DNA of 64,000 nt from [Clostridium] viride DSM 6836 (GCA_000620945.1 KK211198.1:62001-126000); one strand, 5' to 3'. Counted from the stretch's first letter, positions 1 to 8,884 are shown. Numbers and translations: made by a program. Notes: generated from the sequence alone by a model not told the origin.

Positions 1-313
1 ATCGTATCTGGTGATGACCGACTCGGGCGGATTGCAGGAGGAAGCTCCGGCATTAGGTCGCCCTGTGCTAGTCCTGCGGAGGGAAACGGAACGACCCGAA
101 GCCATTGCAGCTGGGACAGTGCAGTTGGCAGGAACTGAAGAAGAGGCCGTCTATGAGTCTGCCAAACGCCTGATTCTGGATCAATCCGCCTATGAGACAA
201 TGAAAAAGGCAGTGAATCCTTATGGCGACGGCTTTGCTTGCCGCCGAATTGTCGACGCCATTCTATGGTGGCACGGGGACGTTCAACAAAAGCCAGAAGA
301 ATTTCAAGCTTGA
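1..313 (+). CDS. wecB: UDP-N-acetylglucosamine 2-epimerase, C-terminal part (5' truncated by window edge)
   Basis: The frame is open from base 2, so the start lies outside the window. The visible residues include the end-of-family signature TDSGG-x-QEEAP followed by LGRPVLVLR-x-ETERPEA. This matches the nucleotide-binding C-terminal lobe of non-hydrolysing UDP-GlcNAc 2-epimerases (WecB/MnaA), which interconvert UDP-GlcNAc and UDP-ManNAc for cell-wall polymer synthesis. About 100 residues remain of a family that is normally near 370. It ends 38 bases before the next gene, on the same strand, so the two may be cotranscribed. Family assignment is strong; physiological role is inferred. Confidence 0.9.
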   Translation, partial: SYLVMTDSGGLQEEAPALGRPVLVLRRETERPEAIAAGTVQLAGTEEEAVYESAKRLILDQSAYETMKKAVNPYGDGFACRRIVDAILWWHGDVQQKPEEFQA

Positions 314-351
314 CGAACGCATAGGATCTTTGTCGAAAGGGGAGTCAGGGA

Positions 352-1146
352 ATGGATCAAAGAAAACGCACCATATTGGTCATTGCCATCGCAATCACCA
401 TCATTGCCGGAGTTCTATCCGGTTTTGGACTGCCCTTTTTCCTGAACAATCCCGAAATTAACCTTCCCACTCTGGATGAGACAACCGATACGGGAAACCA
501 TGGGGGAACCATAGGGGACAACGAAGACTATACCTTGGTAAGCATTTCGTCCGATACCGTGCAGGATGTCATTGCCACGTTGAAAAGAAAAGAGCAGTAC
601 TATCGCGAAGTGAAGGTAGAGCGTTGGGGCAATGAGGAGAACCGAAAAAGCTCCATCTATACCTCGCTGATCTGGAACGATGGGGAGTATAGCAAAGTTG
701 CGGTCATGGATTCACGAGGGTCTCTCCAAAACTGCATTATCGCAAATGGGAAAGTTTATCTGTGGTATGGCAGTGATAAGACTTGGTATGAGTCTGCTGC
801 CACGGATGAGGATATCGATCTAATTCAAAATATTCCCACCTATGAAGATGTTCTTGCCTTGGATCGCCAATCCATTGTACGGGCAGGATATGTCACAAAG
901 CTGGGAAGCAACTGCATCTTCGTCGAGGCGAAACAGGAAGAATTGGGTTACTTAGAGCGCTTTTGGGTATCGGTTGACACGGGTCTTTTGGTGGCATCGG
1001 AAACAGTGAAGGCGGAAAGTGGAATTTTGGTCTACAGCATGACGGAAAAACTTCTATCGCATCTCAATAGCGAAGAGGGCACCTTCGCGCTCCCGGATGG
1101 GACGGTATTACACCGGGTCGTCGTCGTCCCGGAAGCTGAGGAATAA
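352..1146 (+). CDS. Membrane-anchored protein of unknown function
   Basis: 264 residues. Lys/Arg-rich start, one hydrophobic segment at about residues 7-30, then a soluble region presumably outside the cell. The extracellular part is rich in Tyr, Trp and acidic residues and resembles no family I can name. It could be an outer-membrane-lipoprotein-carrier-like fold, but this is a guess. The ATG is preceded by AAGGGGAG at a normal distance. It follows the epimerase by 38 bases. Its last 39 bases overlap, tail to tail, the 3' end of the small gene on the other strand. A strong hairpin plus T-run at 1263-1290 is its likely terminator. Confidence 0.75.
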   Translation: MDQRKRTILVIAIAITIIAGVLSGFGLPFFLNNPEINLPTLDETTDTGNHGGTIGDNEDYTLVSISSDTVQDVIATLKRKEQYYREVKVERWGNEENRKSSIYTSLIWNDGEYSKVAVMDSRGSLQNCIIANGKVYLWYGSDKTWYESAATDEDIDLIQNIPTYEDVLALDRQSIVRAGYVTKLGSNCIFVEAKQEELGYLERFWVSVDTGLLVASETVKAESGILVYSMTEKLLSHLNSEEGTFALPDGTVLHRVVVVPEAEE

Positions 1147-1440
1147 CACCAAACCCAAGATCAAGGCCAATTCCCAATTCTCATCCTCCAACAACACAAA
1201 GATTAAGATTAAAAAGAGTAAAATGTCGCCCGTGTCGATGTCATCTAACTTAAAACGCTTCAAAATGCCGGATAACCCGGCATTTTTTTTGCCCTCCTCT
1301 TGATTCGAAAAGAGGGACTGGAATATGTTTTTTTGGGTGCGTTCCTGATGTCCATGAAAAACGTCACGCCAAGCTTCTGCTTCAGGGATGCGCTGATAAA
1401 CGGTGTCTCTTGGTATGTAATGGTTATACAAGCCCGTCAC
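1108..1440 (-). CDS. Small protein with C-terminal hydrophobic segments, unknown function
   Basis: 110 residues. Polar N-terminal half, then a very hydrophobic stretch (about 72-104) broken by an acidic turn (LEDENWE), and an Asp-rich tail (RDDDDPV). Likely membrane-associated. It follows the gene at 1424-1834 with a 17-base overlap. The GTG at 1440 is the longest start; a TTG three codons in has better spacing from AAGGGCGG. The three minus-strand genes 2151-1108 look like one operon. No family recognised; Clostridia often carry such short acidic-tail membrane proteins. Confidence 0.6.
   Translation of the reverse strand: MTGLYNHYIPRDTVYQRIPEAEAWRDVFHGHQERTQKNIFQSLFSNQEEGKKNAGLSGILKRFKLDDIDTGDILLFLILIFVLLEDENWELALILGLVLFLSFRDDDDPV
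1263..1290 (+). terminator. Rho-independent terminator inside the opposite-strand gene
   Basis: Perfect 9-bp stem (1263-1271 with 1277-1285), 5-base loop and eight or nine T residues to 1290. It fits termination of the plus-strand gene ending at 1146. It lies wholly within the coding sequence of the minus-strand gene 1108-1440. Confidence 0.8.
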
Positions 1441-1834
1441 CGCCCTTCATACTTTGAAATGCCAGGCGAGCAAGGCGAGAAAGCTTTGCCAGTTGAATCG
1501 CTTGATCAATTTTCGCTTGACGCTTTTCCTTTAAAAAGGGTCGAAGAGCGGCAAGAAGTGCCATATTCTTATCGCTTTGTCCACTGCGGCCATTCTCTTG
1601 CATGAGGTTTCCTAGCATACTGAGCATGGAAGGATCGATGCCACCGGATAGTCCGGAAATCAGCTTGCTTAAATCGGGAATCTCGGTCTTGGGCTCGGAA
1701 TCCTTCTCTTCGGGCTGAGAGGGAGGGGCATCCGTCTGCTCCTCGCCACTTAATGTTTTGGCGAAGGACATAATCTGTCCCATCACTTCAGGGTTGGAGA
1801 GCAATGAATTTAAGGTGTTTTCAAACTCAGCCAC
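1424..1834 (-). CDS. Conserved small helical protein, unknown function
   Basis: 136 residues, probably soluble. Helical N-terminus (NTLNSLLSNPEVMGQIMSFAKTL), a Pro/Glu/Ser-rich linker at about 35-52, a Gly/Met-rich segment (LISGLSGGIDPSMLSMLGNLM), and a basic helical C-terminus. GTG start with AAGGAGGGG 7-8 bases upstream. Middle gene of a three-gene minus-strand cluster. The 'NPEVMGQIM' phrase echoes the 'SPEVQKMMQIL' phrase in the upstream gene at 1873-2151, which suggests the two are distantly related. Function unknown. Confidence 0.65.
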   Translation of the reverse strand: MAEFENTLNSLLSNPEVMGQIMSFAKTLSGEEQTDAPPSQPEEKDSEPKTEIPDLSKLISGLSGGIDPSMLSMLGNLMQENGRSGQSDKNMALLAALRPFLKEKRQAKIDQAIQLAKLSRLARLAFQSMKGGDGLV

Positions 1835-1872
1835 AGACAGTCCCCTCCTTAATCAGCAGTCCATTGAGCGTG

Positions 1873-2151
1873 TTACTTTTGAAAGTTCTTGCTTAAATTA
1901 GATACCGTTTTTGCAACTTCTGGATTTTGCGAGGCTTCGCTAACTAAGCGACTTAATTTCGACGGGTCCCCATTCATGGCAGCCTCGGCAACGGATTGCA
2001 AATTCCCACCACTCTTTTCGGTTAGGATTTGCATCATTTTTTGAACCTCAGGCGATTGGGTAATGGCCATCAGGGCTTCTTTATTTTTTAGGAGCTTGAG
2101 AGCTTCGGGAGAATTCATCATTTGATTGATATCATCGGGAAATTGTTTCAT
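1873..2151 (-). CDS. Small helical protein, unknown function
   Basis: 92 residues, Met/Asn/Ser-rich, predicted all-helical, no signal peptide or membrane segment. It contains repeated short helix phrases (NSPEALKLL, QSPEVQKMM, QNPEVAKTV), a small internal repeat. ATG preceded by CAGGAGG at good spacing. First gene of the minus-strand cluster with 1424-1834 and 1108-1440. No function assigned. Confidence 0.65.
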   Translation of the reverse strand: MKQFPDDINQMMNSPEALKLLKNKEALMAITQSPEVQKMMQILTEKSGGNLQSVAEAAMNGDPSKLSRLVSEASQNPEVAKTVSNLSKNFQK

Positions 2152-2282
2152 GGTGTTCCTCCTGTCTTATGATAAACGCAGCCACTGTGGTATTATATGT
2201 AAGGCATACGCTGACAGTGACTGAAAATCGATGCAATTATGGTGAAAGTCAAAAAGAAAGTCTAGTAAAAACGACTGATTTA

Positions 2283-2291
2283 TGCTATAAT
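2283..2291 (+). promoter_or_regulatory. Extended -10 promoter element of coaX
   Basis: TGCTATAAT, an extended -10 (TGn-TATAAT), lies about 50 bases before the coaX start. No good -35 hexamer is visible, which is usual for extended -10 promoters. Confidence 0.55.
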
Positions 2292-2344
2292 GGGCAAAAT
2301 TTACTTTTGTAGCAGGGCAGATCACACAGGGGAGGACGGCACGT

Positions 2345-3130
2345 ATGTTGCTGACCGTAGATGTTGGGAATACTAATATAGTATTCGGTTTCTTTCAAAA
2401 TGATAAGCTTATGGAGACATTTCGTCTCGTGACGAAGGAAAAACGCACCACAGATGAATGGGGGCTACCGCTTCTTCAATTCCTCTCAAGGATGCAAGCT
2501 TCCGTGGATGAGATTGAGGCTGTAGTAATTGCCTCCGTGGTTCCTTCCGTGATGCCGAGCTTGCTTCGTGCCATCGAAACCTATCTTGGTCAGACTACAT
2601 TGGTCATTGATCGAGATATCATTCCCACACTTCAGTATGAAGGGGAGGGCCGTTTAGGAGCAGACCGTGCCGTCTGCTGTGATGCGGCGATTCATAAGTA
2701 CGGCACGCCCCTACTGGTGATTGACCTAGGGACGGCAACGACCTTTGATGCCGTCAGTGACACAGGCTGGTACCTGGGAGGCTGTATTTTAGCCGGAGTT
2801 CAGGTAAGTGCAGATGCGCTGGCCGGAAAGGCGGCTTTGCTCCCACAAATTGAGCTAAAACGCCCCAACACCTTTTTGGGTTTAAATACGGTGGAACAGA
2901 TTCAAATCGGGTCTGTCAGTGGTTATATCGGTGGAATTCGGTATCTCATCCAGGAGACCATACAGGAAATGGGACAGAAGAAGCCAATCAGGGTGATCGC
3001 AACCGGTGGACTAGCGCCCCTGGTAGCTTCACACATTCCGGAAATTGACGTGGTGGACGATGGCTTAATTTTAGATGGACTTCGCATCATGTATCAAAAC
3101 CATGCCTTGAAATCGAACGAAAAACTATAA
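2345..3130 (+). CDS. coaX: Type III pantothenate kinase
   Basis: 261 residues, normal length. ATP-dependent phosphorylation of pantothenate, first step of coenzyme A synthesis, cytosolic. Visible motifs: the N-terminal phosphate-binding DVGNTN (6-11), GADR (105-108) and the second nucleotide-binding motif DLGTATT (127-133), all typical of the ASKHA-fold CoaX family. Start ATG with GGGGAGG upstream. Monocistronic: it has its own extended -10 and is closed by a strong hairpin at 3131-3162. Type III enzymes need a monovalent cation and are insensitive to CoA feedback (family knowledge). Confidence 0.96.
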   Translation: MLLTVDVGNTNIVFGFFQNDKLMETFRLVTKEKRTTDEWGLPLLQFLSRMQASVDEIEAVVIASVVPSVMPSLLRAIETYLGQTTLVIDRDIIPTLQYEGEGRLGADRAVCCDAAIHKYGTPLLVIDLGTATTFDAVSDTGWYLGGCILAGVQVSADALAGKAALLPQIELKRPNTFLGLNTVEQIQIGSVSGYIGGIRYLIQETIQEMGQKKPIRVIATGGLAPLVASHIPEIDVVDDGLILDGLRIMYQNHALKSNEKL

Positions 3131-3162
3131 AAAGAGCAGAGGGGTATGTCCCTCTGCTCTTT
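3131..3162. terminator. Bidirectional terminator between coaX and nth
   Basis: 13-bp perfect stem (3131-3143 with 3150-3162), 6-base loop, A/T tracts on both sides. Serves the two convergent genes. Confidence 0.85.
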
Positions 3163-3168
3163 TATTGC

Positions 3169-3825
3169 TTATGAGTCATCTTGACTGTGCTCTCGCTGAA
3201 AGAAATCACAGTGCGGTCTTAAGGTGCAGTTGTCACAATCCGGTCGTCTGGCGCGACAGACCGCGCGGCCATGGAGAACCAATCGATGGCAAAAGTCATT
3301 GGATTCCTCGGCAGGCAGTATGGCACGCAACTGCGTTTCCGCCTTGCCAGGGTCTTTCGTTCCGTCGGTCAGTCCCAGAAGGGCACAAATGCGGATGCAA
3401 TGCGTATCTACAATCACTACGCCCGGAACGTGATAGATATCGCCTAGAATCAGGTTTGCGGTTTTGCGTCCCACACCAGGAAGACGTAGCAGTTCTTCCA
3501 TCGTATGGGGGACACGTCCTTCAAACTCGGAAAGAAGCATTTGGGAGGCAGCTACAATGTCTTTCGCTTTGGTGCGAAAGAATCCACAAGAATGAATGTA
3601 CTGTTCCACCTCGGATACCTCGGCCTCTGCTAAGGCATCAAGGCTTGGAAATCGAGCAAAAAGGGCCGGGGTAACCTGGTTTACCCGCTCGTCCGTGCAT
3701 TGTGCAGCAAGACGAGTGGCAAAGAGAAGCTCATAATCTTTATCATACTGTAAGGAACAAATGCCCTCCGGATACTCGTCCTTCAGTGCAGTTACAATGG
3801 AAAAAATTTCATCAGGTTGTTTCAT
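3169..3825 (-). CDS. nth: Endonuclease III
   Basis: 218 residues. DNA glycosylase/AP lyase of base-excision repair removing oxidised pyrimidines. Helix-hairpin-helix motif LPGVGRKTAN with the catalytic Lys at residue 121, catalytic Asp in VDTH at 140, and a C-terminal [4Fe-4S] cluster with C-x6-C-x2-C-x5-C spacing. A longer frame begins with TTG directly abutting AGGAG; the ATG at 3825 sits 9 bases from AGGAG and is chosen. Convergent with coaX, divergent from glyA, each with its own promoter. Confidence 0.96.
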   Translation of the reverse strand: MKQPDEIFSIVTALKDEYPEGICSLQYDKDYELLFATRLAAQCTDERVNQVTPALFARFPSLDALAEAEVSEVEQYIHSCGFFRTKAKDIVAASQMLLSEFEGRVPHTMEELLRLPGVGRKTANLILGDIYHVPGVVIVDTHCIRICALLGLTDGTKDPGKAETQLRAILPAEESNDFCHRLVLHGRAVCRARRPDCDNCTLRPHCDFFQREHSQDDS

Positions 3826-3846
3826 TTTGATCAACTCCTATGAAAC

Positions 3847-3875
3847 ATTATACTACAGCTAGTGCATCTTTTCAA
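3847..3875 (-). promoter_or_regulatory. SigA-type promoter of nth
   Basis: On the minus strand TTGAAA, 17-base spacer, TATAAT. About 20 bases upstream of the nth start. Confidence 0.65.
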
Positions 3876-3884
3876 AAAAATGAA

Positions 3885-3912
3885 TTGAAAAATATTTTCC
3901 TTCCTGTATAAT
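3885..3912 (+). promoter_or_regulatory. SigA-type promoter of glyA
   Basis: TTGAAA, 16-base spacer, TATAAT, about 60 bases upstream of the glyA start. Confidence 0.7.
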
Positions 3913-3970
3913 AACAAGCATATACTGCTGATTTTACATCAGAGAATGGAACAATAAAGGAGTTGGGATT

Positions 3971-5215
3971 GTGGTTAAGCAGACTATGGACTTTCTCATT
4001 GCACAGGATCCGGTTCTGGGACAGGCTGTCAAGGCGGAATACGACCGGCAACGCAGAAATATCGAACTGATTGCCTCGGAAAACTTTGTGAGCCCTGCCG
4101 TTCTGGCTGCGGCATCCACCATTTTAACCAACAAGTACGCGGAGGGATACCCCGGTAAGCGCTACTATGGTGGTTGTGAATGCGTCGATGTGATCGAAGA
4201 GCTGGCAAGAACCCGTGTCAAGGAAATCTTTGGCGCAGAACATGCAAACGTGCAGCCTCACAGTGGTGCTCAGGCAAACTATGCTGTGTATGCTGCCTTG
4301 TGTGAAGTCGGAGATACCGTGCTTGGTATGGATTTGTCCAACGGCGGTCACTTAACCCACGGCAGTCCCGTGAACTTCTCCGGTCGAAACTATAAGATGG
4401 TTTCCTATGGAGTGGACCCTGTCACCCACCGCATTGACTACGATCAGGTTCGGGCCCTGGCCAAAGAGCATAAGCCCAAGATGATTATTGCGGGTGCCTC
4501 GGCCTACTCCCGTATCATCGATTTTAAAACCTTCTCGGAGATCGCAAAAGAAGTGGGCGCCTATCTCTTTGTGGATATGGCACACATTGCCGGTCTTGTG
4601 GCGGCAGGACTCCACCCATCTCCCATCCCCTATGCCGATGTCGTGACCACCACAACCCATAAGACCCTGCGTGGCCCCCGTGGCGGCGTGATCCTATGCA
4701 GAGAAGAACTAGCTCAGAAGATTGATAAGGCCATCTTCCCGGGTTCGCAGGGTGGCCCCCTGCTGCATATCATTGCGGCGAAGGCCGTTGCCTTTGGGGA
4801 AGCACTGAAGCCTGAGTTTAAGACCTATCAGGAGCAGATTCTGAAGAACGCACAGGCTCTTGCCACCAGCTTAATGGATAGCGGGTTTGAGCTTGTTTCC
4901 GGCGGCACGGATAACCACCTGATGCTGGTGGATTTGCGCCGTGCAAACATCACCGGCAAGGAGATGGAAAAGAAGCTGGATGAGGTTCACATTACCGTCA
5001 ATAAGAATACCGTCCCCAACGAAACCCAGTCTCCCTTCGTAACAAGTGGTATCCGTGTGGGAACCCCTGCGGCCACATCCCGCGGCTTCCGTGAGGACGA
5101 TATGAAGATCATTGGTGGCCTTATTTGGGATGCTGCCACGGCTTTCGACAGCAAGCAGAACCAGATTCGCGATGCAGTTGCTTCGCTTTGTGAAAAATAT
5201 CCCCTTTACGACTAA
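3971..5215 (+). CDS. glyA: Serine hydroxymethyltransferase
   Basis: 414 residues, full length. PLP enzyme interconverting serine + tetrahydrofolate and glycine + methylene-THF; main source of one-carbon units. PLP lysine in [16 protein letters not shown] (Lys231), N-terminal [11 protein letters not shown], and [14 protein letters not shown] start with AAAGGAG upstream. Own promoter at 3885-3912 and a hairpin at 5236-5261 after the stop. No glycine riboswitch is visible in the short leader. Confidence 0.97.
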   Translation: MVKQTMDFLIAQDPVLGQAVKAEYDRQRRNIELIASENFVSPAVLAAASTILTNKYAEGYPGKRYYGGCECVDVIEELARTRVKEIFGAEHANVQPHSGAQANYAVYAALCEVGDTVLGMDLSNGGHLTHGSPVNFSGRNYKMVSYGVDPVTHRIDYDQVRALAKEHKPKMIIAGASAYSRIIDFKTFSEIAKEVGAYLFVDMAHIAGLVAAGLHPSPIPYADVVTTTTHKTLRGPRGGVILCREELAQKIDKAIFPGSQGGPLLHIIAAKAVAFGEALKPEFKTYQEQILKNAQALATSLMDSGFELVSGGTDNHLMLVDLRRANITGKEMEKKLDEVHITVNKNTVPNETQSPFVTSGIRVGTPAATSRGFREDDMKIIGGLIWDAATAFDSKQNQIRDAVASLCEKYPLYD

Positions 5216-5235
5216 TGGCCTAACTGATAAAATAG

Positions 5236-5265
5236 AAGGAGGACGGGAAGCCGTCCTCCTTACTT
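5236..5265 (+). terminator. Terminator after glyA
   Basis: 11-bp GC-rich stem (5236-5246 with 5251-5261), 4-base loop, followed by a weak ACTTTTAT tract. It lies just upstream of rarA and may only partly uncouple the two genes. Confidence 0.6.
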
Positions 5266-5291
5266 TTATGGATTGGGAAGGGGAGTTTGAG

Positions 5292-6572
5292 ATGCAACGA
5301 CCATTAGCCGATGAATTGCGCCCGCATGAGATTCAAGATGTTGTGGGGCAAACACATATCCTAGGTCCGCATGGCATGCTCCGTCGCATCATTGAGCGAG
5401 GCGAAATTCCAAACATGGTGTTTTATGGCCCATCTGGCATTGGCAAGACTACGGTGGCGGAAATCATCGCCAGCAAGGTTCAACGCCCCATCCATCGATT
5501 GAATGCAACCACGGCCTCGATCTCGGATATCAAAGAGATTTTGTCTGACGTGGGAACCCTGCTTGCCCCGGAGGGTGTCGTCATATACCTGGATGAAATC
5601 CAGTACTTTAATAAGAAACAACAACAAGCACTCTTGGAATTCATGGAAAATGGGAAGGTTACCTTGATTGCTTCCACAACGGAAAATCCCTACTTCTATG
5701 TATACAATGCCGTGCTAAGTCGCTCTACCATCTTTGAATTTAAACCGGTTTTGCCAGAGGAAATGCTCCCTGCCATCCGTCGCGCGTTTGCCTATCTGGA
5801 GCAAAAGCATGGCATGCCCATTCCTTGTGAGGACGGGGTCATGGAGCACATTGCTTCTTCTTGTGGTGGCGATGTTCGAAAGGCCATGAATGCGGTAGAA
5901 ACGCTAGTTTCCGCACGGCCCTTGCAGGCAAAGGACTATCAAGTTAGCCTAAAAGATGCAAAGCTTGTGTCGCAACGTTCTTCCATGCGATATGATCGGG
6001 ATGGAGATGCTCACTACGATATACTGTCTGCCCTCCAAAAGTCGATCCGCGGCTCTGACCCCGATGCGGGACTTCACTATTTGGCGCGCTTGCTAGAGGC
6101 AGGGGATTTAATTTCCGCCTGTCGCCGTCTGATGGTCATTGCTTCCGAAGACGTTGGCCTTGCCTATCCACAGGCGGTCTCTTTGGTGAAGGCTTGCATT
6201 GACTCGGCCAATATGTTAGGCCTCCCGGAAGCCAGGATTCCTTTGGCACAAGCGGTCATTCTCTTGGCTACGGCGCCCAAATCAAACTCAGCGATCTGTG
6301 GGATCGATGCGGCCGCCCAGGATATCAAACGCGGGAAGAGTGGGGAAGTACCCCCACATCTTAAAGATGCTCATTATCCAGGAGCCGAGAGTCTGGGGCG
6401 AGGGATACGGTATCAATACGCACACGATTTTCCCAACCACTATGTCAAGCAGCAGTATTTGCCGGATGAGCTGTTTGGGCGCATTTACTACGAGTTTGGG
6501 GATAATAAAAACGAGCAGGCGGCCAAACGATATTGGCAGGAGATTAAAAACACAGAGGAGACTCGGAATTGA
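5292..6572 (+). CDS. rarA: Replication-associated recombination protein A (AAA+ ATPase, MgsA family)
   Basis: 426 residues from the ATG at 5292, which has GGGGAG 8 bases upstream; the open frame extends into glyA but that part is not coding. AAA+ ATPase acting at stalled replication forks. Walker A GPSGIGKTT (46-54), Walker B LDEI (100-103), sensor-type STTENPYF, and the MgsA C-terminal tetramerisation region with EDVGLA. The last 29 bases overlap, tail to tail, the S1-domain gene on the other strand. Confidence 0.93.
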   Translation: MQRPLADELRPHEIQDVVGQTHILGPHGMLRRIIERGEIPNMVFYGPSGIGKTTVAEIIASKVQRPIHRLNATTASISDIKEILSDVGTLLAPEGVVIYLDEIQYFNKKQQQALLEFMENGKVTLIASTTENPYFYVYNAVLSRSTIFEFKPVLPEEMLPAIRRAFAYLEQKHGMPIPCEDGVMEHIASSCGGDVRKAMNAVETLVSARPLQAKDYQVSLKDAKLVSQRSSMRYDRDGDAHYDILSALQKSIRGSDPDAGLHYLARLLEAGDLISACRRLMVIASEDVGLAYPQAVSLVKACIDSANMLGLPEARIPLAQAVILLATAPKSNSAICGIDAAAQDIKRGKSGEVPPHLKDAHYPGAESLGRGIRYQYAHDFPNHYVKQQYLPDELFGRIYYEFGDNKNEQAAKRYWQEIKNTEETRN

Positions 6573-7485
6573 TCCCCTCATTTACTTGGCATGGCGTGGG
6601 GGCATAGCACCAATTTGAAAGCGGCTCATCATGGATCATATAGTGTAACTTGGGTAAGGATTGGTTGCTATCCAGACGCTGGATCACCATTAACTTGACT
6701 TTCATCTTTTCCGGAAGAATGGCTTTAATGAATACGGAAACCCGATCGTCCTCTCGCAGCTGCGGAGTGTAGTCCGAAAGCCCTGTGAGGTTGGGGGTTA
6801 ACTCAACAAAGATCCCATACTCCTTGATCCCGCGGACATAACCAGGAACGGTCATACCAGGGGTAAAGAGAGCAGCATTTTCGGCCCAGGTTCCAAGCAG
6901 CTCTTTATGAGACAGGAGGATGCGCTTTTGTTGTGGGTCTGCTCCGGTCATAACAACATGAATGTCCTGTCCCAAGCTAAACCGACGGTTCGGATGGGAA
7001 ATGCGTGAGACGGAAATGTTCTCTATGCCAATCATGGAAATGAATCCACAACCGATGTCAACAAATGCCCCGAACTGCTCCATATGTGTGACAACCGCGG
7101 GCAGAATGCTGCCACGAGGCAGTTTTAAGAGATGGGCAAGTGCGATTTCTTGCGCCCGACGTCGGGACAGGTGCAGCATGGGTGCTTCTCCTTGTAGGTC
7201 GATTCCAATGACGGTGAAGGAGATTGGTTTCCCCACACGAGACAAGATGGCAATTTCTCGGGTGGTTCCTTCTCGGATGCCAAGGGCAGCTTCCTCACGT
7301 GCAATCCGCCCGGTAAAGGTTCCAACGGAAACGATGAGATCATGTTCGGCCGTACATAAAATTGTGTGTCCTTCCAATATCAGTTCCAATTCCATGGCAC
7401 GCTGGAGTGCCGTGAGGGAAGCGCAAGCCACCTGATTTTCCGTGGTATGAATCAGTTGCCCCTCCGGTAAAATACGATTGGACAT
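6544..7485 (-). CDS. S1 RNA-binding domain protein (RpsA-like)
   Basis: 313 residues. One degenerate S1-like segment (about 44-108) and two clear S1 domains (about 123-192, with VTHMEQFGAFVDIGCG, and 208-270, with VRGIKEYGIFVELTPN). This layout is seen in the short 'ribosomal protein S1-like' proteins of Clostridia rather than in the six-domain E. coli RpsA. It probably binds mRNA or the 30S subunit. ATG with AAAGGA about 10 bases upstream. Whether it is a true ribosomal protein cannot be told from the sequence. Confidence 0.85.
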   Translation of the reverse strand: MSNRILPEGQLIHTTENQVACASLTALQRAMELELILEGHTILCTAEHDLIVSVGTFTGRIAREEAALGIREGTTREIAILSRVGKPISFTVIGIDLQGEAPMLHLSRRRAQEIALAHLLKLPRGSILPAVVTHMEQFGAFVDIGCGFISMIGIENISVSRISHPNRRFSLGQDIHVVMTGADPQQKRILLSHKELLGTWAENAALFTPGMTVPGYVRGIKEYGIFVELTPNLTGLSDYTPQLREDDRVSVFIKAILPEKMKVKLMVIQRLDSNQSLPKLHYMIHDEPLSNWCYAPTPCQVNEGINSESPLCF

Positions 7486-7589
7486 GAGGAACCATTCCTT
7501 TCTGTTTTACAGTATCTAGGGAACTATATGCTTCCTTGGACAAGAAATTGACATAAACTTAATTCAGTACACATTCAGGAGGGATTGAC

Positions 7590-7781
7590 TTGGATGTTAA
7601 GCTTGGCAGCATCGTAGAAATGAAGAAAGAGCACCCATGCGGAAGCAGATTATGGAAAGTGCTCCGCGTTGGGATGGACTTTCGTCTTCGGTGCGAAGGG
7701 TGCGGACATGAAATTATGATTCCCAGAAAAAAGGTAGAAAAGAGCATCAAGAGAATTATTTCAGAAGAAGTGAACGATTGA
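7590..7781 (+). CDS. DUF951 family small zinc-finger-like protein
   Basis: 63 residues. KKEHPCGS-x-LWKVLRVG-x-DFRLRC-x-GCGHEIMIPR is the signature of the DUF951 family, widespread in Firmicutes and of unknown function; the Cys residues may bind metal. TTG start: AGGAGG lies 7 bases upstream, and the nearby ATG is out of frame. It precedes the radical SAM gene by 24 bases, same strand, probably cotranscribed. Confidence 0.88.
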   Translation: MDVKLGSIVEMKKEHPCGSRLWKVLRVGMDFRLRCEGCGHEIMIPRKKVEKSIKRIISEEVND

Positions 7782-7805
7782 CATAGGTGATAGGAGGAGT
7801 CTTGT

Positions 7806-8681
7806 ATGCGCTATGAAGGCAATATTTATCGACCGCCAGGAGAATGGAGAAGCTATCTGCTTCAAGTGACGGTTGGCTGTTCCCATAATAAATGTACGTT
7901 TTGCGGCATGTATAAGGAGAAACGATTTCATATTCGTTCCATGAAGGAAATCATGGAAGATATCGCAATGGCTCGTGTGTACTATGATGGCCAGGTCGAT
8001 AAGGTATTCCTTTGCGATGGAGATGCCATCGTCATGCGGCAAGAACAGCTTCTGCAAATCTTAGAAGCTCTCTATGCGGCCTTTCCAAAGCTGCGCCAGG
8101 TGACGGTGTATGCAGGCCCGCGCAGCACCATGACAAAAACCCCGGAGCAATTGCGGGAGCTGCGCGAAGCTGGGCTAACTCGCGCCTACCTCGGAGTAGA
8201 AAGTGGCTGGAATGAACTTCTGCAAACCGTCAATAAGGGTTGTACGGCAGATCAAATGCTGGAGGCTGGGATTCGTTTGCGGGAGGCCGGAATTGACCTT
8301 TGGGTCATGATCCTATTGGGGCTTGCCGGGCCGGGAGAGCCTTCCCGCCGACATATTGAAGAGACGGTCAAGATGATGAACGTGATGAAACCGCGCCATC
8401 TTTCTGCCTTGACCTTAATTCCAGAGCCGAATACCCCCTTGTACCGGGATGTCAAGGAAGGGCGCTTCCAGCTGATTAATGCAGAGGAATCCCTGTTGGA
8501 GACGCGAGGCTTGGTTGAAGGTCTGACGGTGGATCCTCTTCATTTTACCAGCAATCATGCCTCCAACTATTTGGCACTCAAGGGAAGTCTTCCCGAGGAT
8601 CGCGCCAAATTTTTAAAGCAAATCGACGATGCCTTGGGGGGAAATGGGCACATTCGCAGTGAATTTGTTCGGGCACTGTAA
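7806..8681 (+). CDS. Radical SAM protein of unknown substrate
   Basis: 291 residues. N-terminal cluster motif GCSHNKCTFCGMYK (Cys25, Cys30, Cys33), spaced C-x4-C-x2-C rather than the standard C-x3-C-x2-C. It is followed by Elp3/MiaB/NifB-type barrel features (YLGVESGWNELL, LLGLAGPGE). This subfamily is common in anaerobes; its substrate is unknown. ATG with AGGAGG upstream. Likely operon with the DUF951 gene, closed by the terminator at 8692. Confidence 0.88.
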   Translation: MRYEGNIYRPPGEWRSYLLQVTVGCSHNKCTFCGMYKEKRFHIRSMKEIMEDIAMARVYYDGQVDKVFLCDGDAIVMRQEQLLQILEALYAAFPKLRQVTVYAGPRSTMTKTPEQLRELREAGLTRAYLGVESGWNELLQTVNKGCTADQMLEAGIRLREAGIDLWVMILLGLAGPGEPSRRHIEETVKMMNVMKPRHLSALTLIPEPNTPLYRDVKEGRFQLINAEESLLETRGLVEGLTVDPLHFTSNHASNYLALKGSLPEDRAKFLKQIDDALGGNGHIRSEFVRAL

Positions 8682-8691
8682 TCTATGAACG

Positions 8692-8727
8692 ATCCTGTCA
8701 CAACAGAGTTTGTGGCAGGATTTTTTT
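8692..8727 (+). terminator. Terminator after the radical SAM gene
   Basis: 12-bp stem (8692-8703 with 8710-8721, one G-T pair), 6-base loop, seven T residues. Confidence 0.85.
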
Positions 8728-8884
8728 GTTTTATGGCGATTTTTTGCGCTTCCTTCTTTAGACTTTTTTTTGAGACACAAGCCCCTATAATTATCTCTAC
8801 CGAACAAGCTAAAGGAAAAGAAGTAAGTTAGTAGAGGAAGGCATTGTTTGAAAACGGGCAGGAGCGAAGAAGGGGGAAGAAGGC

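Noticed and set aside
5112-5291. Longer N-terminus of RarA reaching into glyA
   Set aside because: The ATG at 5292 has a good ribosome binding site and begins the conserved protein; the extension crosses a terminator.
8741-8884. Spo0A boxes and a spoIIG-type promoter
   Set aside because: A TATAAT is present but no convincing -35 or Spo0A box could be placed.
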